A stretch of DNA of 64,000 nt, taken from NCBI RefSeq assembly GCF_035762065.1, contig NZ_DASTPW010000016.1, positions 14,695-78,694 of the forward strand. Direction: 5' to 3'. The notes under the pieces were generated by a model. The model had not been told where the DNA came from. It made no database searches and saw only the letters and a list, made by a program, of their open reading frames with translations. Of this stretch, positions 59,212 to 64,000 are shown in pieces. This stretch comes from Methylibium sp035762065. GTDB lineage: Bacteria; Pseudomonadota; Gammaproteobacteria; Burkholderiales; Burkholderiaceae_C. Position 1 is the stretch's first letter. Each line of letters begins with the position of its first letter. A program made the position numbers and the translations under genes.

Positions 59212-59370
59212 CGGCCTTGCGGATCGATGCGGATGCCGTCGGGCGACGAGAAGGTGTCGCCGACGACGTCGCCCTTGAGCTTGGCCGCGGTGAAGCGCGG
59301 GTCGCCGGCCGGCAGGGACCGCTCCACTTGAGCGAGGTGACGGTGCGGCGTCACGCGCCACGAGGTACAT
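59212..59370 (-). pseudogene. Relic of a second phoX/DUF839 gene
   Basis: On the minus strand one frame reads LPAGDPRFTAAKLKGDVVGD followed by TFSSPDGIRIDPQGRL, the conserved C-terminal block of PhoX-family proteins (GD-x-F-SPDG-x8-GRLW). The match stops where WIQTD is expected, at the end of the lipoprotein gene. Upstream, VTSLKWSG continues the match in another frame, implying a frameshift near 59325. There is no start codon or remaining body. It differs from the intact phoX, so it is not a copy of that gene. Confidence 0.6.
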
Positions 59371-59390
59371 CGCTTGCCAGGGCGCGCCTC

Positions 59391-60836
59391 ATGGACGCCG
59401 CCACCTCCAGCCGCCTGCCGCGACGACCGGCGCTCGGCGCCTCGAGCGAGCGATCGAACGTGCAGCAGGCGCCGCGCGCGGTGCTGGGCGTCGGCGCGGC
59501 GGTCGCGATCATCGTCGGCATCGTGGTCGGCGCCGGGATCTTCAAGGCGCCGTCGATGGTCGCGGGCCTCTCCGGCGGTGCCGGCTGGATGTTCGCGGCC
59601 TGGGCCGTGGGCGGGCTGGTCTCGCTGGTCGGCGCGCTGTGCTACGCCGAGCTGGCCAGCGCCTACCCCGACACCGGCGGCGACTACCACTTCCTGCGCC
59701 TCGCCTACGGCCGGCACGTCGCCTTCCTGTTCGCCTGGGCGCGCTTCGCTGTGATCACCACCGGCTCGATCGCGTTGCTCGGCTTCGTCTTCGGGGACTA
59801 CATGCAGCAACTGCTGCCGCTCGGCGCGCACGGCGAGGCGCTGTACGCGGTGGCGGCCATCGTCGCGCTGGCCGCGGTGAACCTGCGCGGGCTGCGCAGC
59901 GGCGCGGCGACGCAGGGCGGGCTGACGCTGCTCGAAGTGGCGGGGCTGCTGCTGATCGTGGCGGCCGGGCTGTGGCTGCTGCTGGGCGGCACCGCCGCTC
60001 CGCCCGCGCCCGCCGCGCCGGCCGAGCCGGCCGGCTGGGGCTCGCTGGGCATGGCGATGGTCTTCGTGCTGCTGACCTACGGCGGCTGGAACGAGGCCGC
60101 CTACCTCAGCGCCGAGATCAAGGAAGACCCGCTGCGCCGCGGCCGGCGGCTGCGGCTCGCGCTGCTGCTGTCGATCGGCGCGATCACCGCGCTGTACCTG
60201 CTGGTCAACTGGGCCTACTGGCAGGGCCTGGGTCTGGCCGGCATGGCGCGTTCGGAGGCGATCGCCGCCGACCTGCTGCGCAGCGCCTTCGGCGAGGCCG
60301 GCGCGGTGCTGGTCGCGGCCGTCGTCGCGCTGGCGGCGCTGACCTCGATCAACGCGACGCTGATCGTCGGCGCGCGCACGACCTGCGCGCTCGGGCGCGA
60401 CTGGCGCGCGCTGCGCCGGCTCGGCGACTGGGACGCCGAGCGCGGCACGCCGCGCGTCGCGCTGCTCGCGCAGACGCTGGCGGCGCTGGCGCTGGTGGCG
60501 CTGGGCGCCGCGGCGCAGGACGGCTTTCGCGCGATGGTGGAGTTCACCGCGCCGGTGTTCTGGCTGTTCTTCCTGCTCGCGGGCGTGTCGCTGTTCGTGC
60601 TGCGCCGCAAGGACCCGCGCACCGAGCGGCCCTGCCCGGTGCCGCTGTACCCGTGGCTGCCCGCGCTGTTCGTCGCGGTGTGCGCCGGGATGCTCGCGTC
60701 CAGCCTCTCCTACGTGGGGAGCCAGACGCTCGGCGGCTTCAACGCCGCATGGATCGGCGTGGCGGTACTGGCGACCGGCGCGCTGCTGATGGCGCTCTTG
60801 CCCCGATCAACCCCGCCAGCCAGGAGAACGCGATGA
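59391..60836 (+). CDS. APC-family amino acid permease
   Basis: A 481-residue inner-membrane transporter with about 12 hydrophobic segments. The first, IIVGIVVGAGIFKAPSMVAG, has the glycine-rich substrate motif of the amino acid-polyamine-organocation superfamily. ALCYAELASAYPDTGGDYHF is the usual second-helix end, and TYGGWNEAAYLSAEIKEDP the conserved loop. The polar leader (1-30) was started at the ATG at 59391; longer frames run over the phoX relic. It is coupled (ATGA) to the exported methyltransferase. Substrate unknown. Confidence 0.88.
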   Translation: MDAATSSRLPRRPALGASSERSNVQQAPRAVLGVGAAVAIIVGIVVGAGIFKAPSMVAGLSGGAGWMFAAWAVGGLVSLVGALCYAELASAYPDTGGDYHFLRLAYGRHVAFLFAWARFAVITTGSIALLGFVFGDYMQQLLPLGAHGEALYAVAAIVALAAVNLRGLRSGAATQGGLTLLEVAGLLLIVAAGLWLLLGGTAAPPAPAAPAEPAGWGSLGMAMVFVLLTYGGWNEAAYLSAEIKEDPLRRGRRLRLALLLSIGAITALYLLVNWAYWQGLGLAGMARSEAIAADLLRSAFGEAGAVLVAAVVALAALTSINATLIVGARTTCALGRDWRALRRLGDWDAERGTPRVALLAQTLAALALVALGAAAQDGFRAMVEFTAPVFWLFFLLAGVSLFVLRRKDPRTERPCPVPLYPWLPALFVAVCAGMLASSLSYVGSQTLGGFNAAWIGVAVLATGALLMALLPRSTPPARRTR

Positions 60837-61450
60837 GCCTGCCCCTTGCCTCGATCGATGCCCCCATCGCGCGCCGCACCGCGCTCGCCACGACGCTGCT
60901 GCTGCCGTGGGTCGCCCGCGCGCAGGAGGCGGCGGCGCCGGCGCGCGCGCCCGACGTGCCCTACGTGCCGACGCCGATGCCGGTCGTGCAGAAGATGCTC
61001 GAGATGGCCAAGGTCCAGCGCGGCAACGTCGTCTACGACCTCGGCTGCGGCGACGGCCGCATCGTCACCACCGCCGCGAAGGAACGCGGCGCGCGCGGCG
61101 TCGGCATCGACATCAACCCGGAGCGCATCAAGGAGGCCAAGGCGCTGGCCGAGGCCAACGGCGTCGCCTCACGCACCCGCTTCACCGTCGCCGACCTGTT
61201 CGAGACCGACTTCTCCGAGGCCGACGTGGTGACGCTCTACCTGCTGCCCGCGATCAACCAGAAGCTGCGCCCGCAGCTGTGGCGGCAGCTGAAGGTGGGC
61301 GCGCGCGTGGTCTCGCACTCGTTCACGATGGGCGAGGCCTGGCCGGCCGAGCGCACCGAGATGGCCGGCGGCGCGTCGATCCACCTGTGGACCATCACCG
61401 AGCGGCAGAAGACCGCCGCGTTGCGGCTCGGCGTGCGACCCGTCGCGTGA
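60833..61450 (+). CDS. Class I SAM-dependent methyltransferase with an export signal
   Basis: A 205-residue protein. The N-terminus (IARRTALATTLLLPWVARAQ) resembles a Tat or Sec signal cut after AQE or ARA. The rest is a Rossmann methyltransferase: PTPMPVVQKMLEMAKVQRGN, the SAM motif VVYDLGCGDGRIVTTAA, GVGIDINPERIKEA and DVVTLYLLPAINQKLRPQL. It resembles the methyltransferases that pair PTP-x2-V-x2-ML with DLG-x-GDGRI. Predicted export is puzzling, since SAM is made in the cytoplasm. It overlaps the permease gene by four bases and is convergent with uvrD. Confidence 0.85.
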   Translation: MSLPLASIDAPIARRTALATTLLLPWVARAQEAAAPARAPDVPYVPTPMPVVQKMLEMAKVQRGNVVYDLGCGDGRIVTTAAKERGARGVGIDINPERIKEAKALAEANGVASRTRFTVADLFETDFSEADVVTLYLLPAINQKLRPQLWRQLKVGARVVSHSFTMGEAWPAERTEMAGGASIHLWTITERQKTAALRLGVRPVA

Positions 61451-61469
61451 ACGCCCGCGCCGCGCGGCG

Positions 61470-63863
61470 TCAGTCGACCGGCGTGAGCTTCGCGACCGAC
61501 AGCGCCAGCCACTTCATGCCGTGACGGCCGAAGTTGACCTGCGCGCGCGCGTCCGCGCCGACGCCTTCGAGCGTGACGATCACGCCCTCGCCGAACTTCG
61601 TGTGGAAGACGGTCTGGCCCGGGCGCAGGCCGTGGCCGTTGTTCGAGGCGCGCGCGTGCGACTCGAAGGCCGCCGGCTGGGTCGGCGCGCCGAAGCCTGA
61701 GGCGCGGCCGGCGCCGACGATCGAGCCCAGCCCGCTGCCGCGCTGCCAGGCCTGCTGGTACTCGCGCGCATAGCCGCTGCCGAAGCCGGCGAGCTTGGGG
61801 CTGAGCCACTTCAGCGCGGCTTCGGGCAGCTCGTCGAGGAAGCGGCTCTTGATGTGGTAGCGGGTCTGGCCGTGCAGCATGCGCGTCTGGCTGAAGCTCA
61901 GGTACAGCCGCTTCCTCGCGCGCGTGATCGCGACGTACATCAGCCGGCGCTCTTCCTCGAGCCCGTCCGCGTCGTTGGCGGAGTTCTCGTGCGGGAACAG
62001 GCCTTCCTCGAGCCCGGTGATGAAGACCTGGTCGAACTCGAGGCCCTTCGCGGCGTGGATCGTCATCAGCTGGATCGCGTCCTGCCCGGCCTGGGCCTGG
62101 TTGTCGCCGGCCTCGAGCGAGGCGTGCGTGAGGAAGGCGGCCAGCGGGCTCTGGATCTCGCCGGTCTCGGCGTCGGCCTGCGGCGGCGAGGCCGGCGCGA
62201 CGGCCGCCGGCAGCCCCTTGGCGATCGCACCCGGCGCCTCGCCGGCGCGCTCGTCCACCGGCAGCGCCACCGCGTCCTTGCCGAAGCCCTCCTGTGTCAC
62301 GAAGGCCTCGGCCGCGTTGACGAGTTCGGCCAGGTTCTCCAGCCGCTCGGCGCCTTCGCGCTCCTGCTTGTAGAAGGCTTCAAGCCCGCTCGCGTCGACG
62401 ACGTGCTCGATGATTTCGCGCAGCGTCAGCCCGCGCGTCGCCTCGCGCATCGCGTCGATCAGCGACGCGAAGGCGGCGAGCTTCGTGCCGCTTGCACCGG
62501 CAACCGCGCCGACGCTCTGCGCGAGGCTGCGGCCGCTGGTGCGCGCGGCGTCCTGCAGGGTCTCGACGGTGCGCGCGCCGATGCCGCGCGCCGGGAAGTT
62601 GACGACACGCAGGAAGCTGGTGTCGTCGTTCGCGTTCTCCAGCAGCCGCAGGTAGGCGAGCGCGTGCTTGATCTCGGCACGCTCGAAGAACCGCAACCCC
62701 CCGTAGACGCGGTAGGGCAGCCCGGCGTTGAAGAGCGCGCTCTCGATCACCCGGCTTTGCGCGTTGCTGCGGTAGAGCACGGCGATCTCGCTGCGCGGCG
62801 AGCCGTCGCGGATCAGCAGCCGCGTTTCCTCGACGAACCACTGCGCCTCGGCGAAATCGCTGGTCGCCTCGTAGACGCGCACCGGCTCCCCGGGACCGGC
62901 CTCGGTGCGCAGGTTCTTGCCGAGGCGGCGCTGGTTGTGCGAGATCAGCGCGTTCGCCGAGTCGAGGATGTTCCCGAAGCTGCGGTAGTTGCGCTCGAGC
63001 TTGATGACGTGGCCGACGCGGTACTCGCGCTCGAAGTCGGCCATGTTGCCGACCTGCGCGCCGCGGAAGGCGTAGATGCTCTGGTCGTCGTCGCCCACGG
63101 CGAACACGCTGTTCGCGTTGGGGTCCGCCCCGTCACCGGCGAACATCTTGAGCCACGCGTACTGCAGGCGGTTGGTGTCCTGGAACTCGTCGACGAGGAT
63201 GTGCCGGAAACGCCGCCGGTAGTGCGCGCGCAGCTCGGCGTGGTCGCGCAGCAGCTCGTAGACGCGCAGCATCAGCTCCGCGAAATCGACCACGCCTTCG
63301 CGCTGGCACTGGTCTTCGTAGGCTTGGTAGATCGCGACCTGGGTGCGGGTGAAGTCGTCGCGGACCTCGCAGTCCTTCGGCCGGCGACCTTCTTCCTTCG
63401 AGCCGGCGATGAACCAGGACGTCTGCTTCGCCTGGAAGCGGTCCTCGTCGAGCTTCATCGCCTTGATGACACGCTTGACGGCCGAGACGGTGTCGGCCGC
63501 ATCGAGGATCTGGAAGCCTTGCGGCAAGGCCGCGAGCTTCCAGTGCGCGCGCAGGAAGCGGTTGCACAGGCCGTGGAAGGTGCCGATCCACATGCCGCGC
63601 ACGTTCACCGGCAGCATCGCGGTCAGCCGCGTCATCATCTCCTTGGCCGCCTTGTTGGTGAAGGTCACGGCCAGCACGTTGCCGGGGCCGATCTGGCCCG
63701 TGGCCAGCAGCCAGGCGATCCGGGTGGTGAGCACGCGGGTCTTGCCGGAGCCCGCGCCCGCCAGGATGAGCGCGTGCTCGGGTGGCAGGGTGACGGCGGC
63801 CAGCTGCTCGGGATTGAGGTGCTGCAGCAGCGGCGCGTCGGCAGGGACTTCTTGTGGGAACAT
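61470..63863 (-). CDS. uvrD: UvrD/PcrA-type 3'-5' DNA helicase
   Basis: A 797-residue superfamily-1A helicase for nucleotide-excision and mismatch repair. Motifs run in order: LNPEQLAAVTL (Q motif), AGAGSGKTRVLTTRIAWLL (Walker A), VLAVTFTNKAAKEM (Ia), ILVDEFQDTNRLQYAWL (II), FAVGDDDQSIYAFRGAQV (III), then LERNYRS, TIHAAKGLEFDQVFI and YVAITRARKRLYLSF (VI). The C-terminus (GQTVFHTKFGEGVIVTLEGV) is the RNA-polymerase-binding Tudor-like domain of UvrD/PcrA. A TACAAT -10-like box ends five bases before the ATG. Confidence 0.95.
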   Translation of the reverse strand: MFPQEVPADAPLLQHLNPEQLAAVTLPPEHALILAGAGSGKTRVLTTRIAWLLATGQIGPGNVLAVTFTNKAAKEMMTRLTAMLPVNVRGMWIGTFHGLCNRFLRAHWKLAALPQGFQILDAADTVSAVKRVIKAMKLDEDRFQAKQTSWFIAGSKEEGRRPKDCEVRDDFTRTQVAIYQAYEDQCQREGVVDFAELMLRVYELLRDHAELRAHYRRRFRHILVDEFQDTNRLQYAWLKMFAGDGADPNANSVFAVGDDDQSIYAFRGAQVGNMADFEREYRVGHVIKLERNYRSFGNILDSANALISHNQRRLGKNLRTEAGPGEPVRVYEATSDFAEAQWFVEETRLLIRDGSPRSEIAVLYRSNAQSRVIESALFNAGLPYRVYGGLRFFERAEIKHALAYLRLLENANDDTSFLRVVNFPARGIGARTVETLQDAARTSGRSLAQSVGAVAGASGTKLAAFASLIDAMREATRGLTLREIIEHVVDASGLEAFYKQEREGAERLENLAELVNAAEAFVTQEGFGKDAVALPVDERAGEAPGAIAKGLPAAVAPASPPQADAETGEIQSPLAAFLTHASLEAGDNQAQAGQDAIQLMTIHAAKGLEFDQVFITGLEEGLFPHENSANDADGLEEERRLMYVAITRARKRLYLSFSQTRMLHGQTRYHIKSRFLDELPEAALKWLSPKLAGFGSGYAREYQQAWQRGSGLGSIVGAGRASGFGAPTQPAAFESHARASNNGHGLRPGQTVFHTKFGEGVIVTLEGVGADARAQVNFGRHGMKWLALSVAKLTPVD

Positions 63864-63868
63864 GGTCC

Positions 63869-63874
63869 ATTGTA
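63869..63874 (-). promoter_or_regulatory. Possible -10 element abutting uvrD
   Basis: TACAAT on the minus strand ends five bases before the uvrD ATG, preceded by a T run. If used, the transcript would start at the start codon (leaderless). No good -35 and no SOS (LexA) box are seen. Confidence 0.4.
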
Positions 63875-63920
63875 AAAAGGCGACCGGCGCCGCGCCGGCT
63901 GCCGCAGAATCCCAGCCGCC

Positions 63921-64000
63921 GTGCTCCGCCGAATCCTCGCTTCCGCCCTGCTCGAGCGCGGCGTGCCGGTGGCCGCGGCCAGCGCCACCAGCGCCGGCGC
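63921..64000 (+). CDS. Possible start of an unidentified gene, cut by the window edge
   Basis: From a GTG at 63921 the frame stays open to the right edge (26 codons: LRRILASALLERGVPVAAAS then Ala/Thr/Ser). It is divergent from uvrD with 57 bases between starts, where a gene start would be expected. Too little is visible to name it; the start codon and even its reality are uncertain. Confidence 0.3.
   Translation, partial: MLRRILASALLERGVPVAAASATSAG

Overview
The window is about 64 kb of very GC-rich chromosome (roughly 70% G+C by eye). The genes are dense, mostly in operons, and many overlap at ATGA or GTGA junctions. Gene content and order point to a betaproteobacterium of the order Burkholderiales, most likely the Rubrivivax/Leptothrix/Piscinibacter neighbourhood. 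The supporting evidence is an Omp32-type porin, a BPSS1780-type membrane protein, a TetR-controlled paa cluster, hemC-hemD-hemX-hemY, the yicC/gmk/rpoZ/spoT block and a ppk1-sixA/ppx block. The genus is inference. I see no phage, insertion sequence, integron or CRISPR array, so this is core chromosome with small lineage-specific inserts.

Layout. 1-5028: motility and signalling genes. On the minus strand are a c-di-GMP cyclase, an FlhG-like ParA ATPase, a truncated haemoglobin and a cut gene; divergently, cheR-cheD-cheB lies behind a near-consensus sigma-28 promoter. 5015-9654 (minus): a Ser/Thr kinase, a PP2C phosphatase, rph, rdgB and hemW. 9683-13898 (plus): yicC, gmk, rpoZ and a RelA/SpoT-family gene. 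13935-15480: greB coupled to an exported 11-residue-repeat protein, then a small exported protein. 15544-26613: phenylacetate catabolism (paaK-A-B-C-D-E, TetR regulator, thiolase, an orphan periplasmic binding protein, paaZ; paaY divergent), with a perfect palindromic operator in the divergent gap. 26714-30087: a PepSY/two-component module with a strikingly symmetric binding-site array. 30131-34453: tRNA-Arg and hemCDXY. 34582-39540: ppc, an acyltransferase and a DUF1996 lipoprotein. 39614-45778: a ZIP transporter, a Tat-exported dienelactone-hydrolase-like protein, ppx, sixA and ppk1. 45892-50155: a porin, an LpxH-like phosphoesterase and an AmpG-like permease. 50158-55170: polA, and divergently a DUF2782 gene, thrB and a BPSS1780-type gene. 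55240-59390: phoX, a haem c/choice-of-anchor protein, a small lipoprotein and a phoX relic. 59391-63863: an amino-acid permease, an exported methyltransferase and uvrD. The window ends in a cut gene.

How the genes work together. PaaK makes phenylacetyl-CoA. PaaABCDE epoxidises the ring. PaaZ opens and oxidises it, and the thiolase feeds beta-oxidation. The paaF/G/H/I functions are not in the window. PaaY probably clears dead-end thioesters, and the binding protein may capture an aromatic acid in the periplasm. Phosphate genes recur (ppk1, ppx, sixA, phoX and the phoX relic) but are not one operon.

No entirely new system is proven. The best leads are the four-half-site regulatory array at 29231-29276, the structured intergenic repeat family with compensatory stem changes (21792-21870 and 39541-39616), the orphan binding protein in the paa operon, the phoX-linked haem/anchor protein with a sorting-signal-like segment, the predicted exported methyltransferase, and the 11-mer repeat protein coupled to greB. 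All statements come from reading the sequence; no database search was run.
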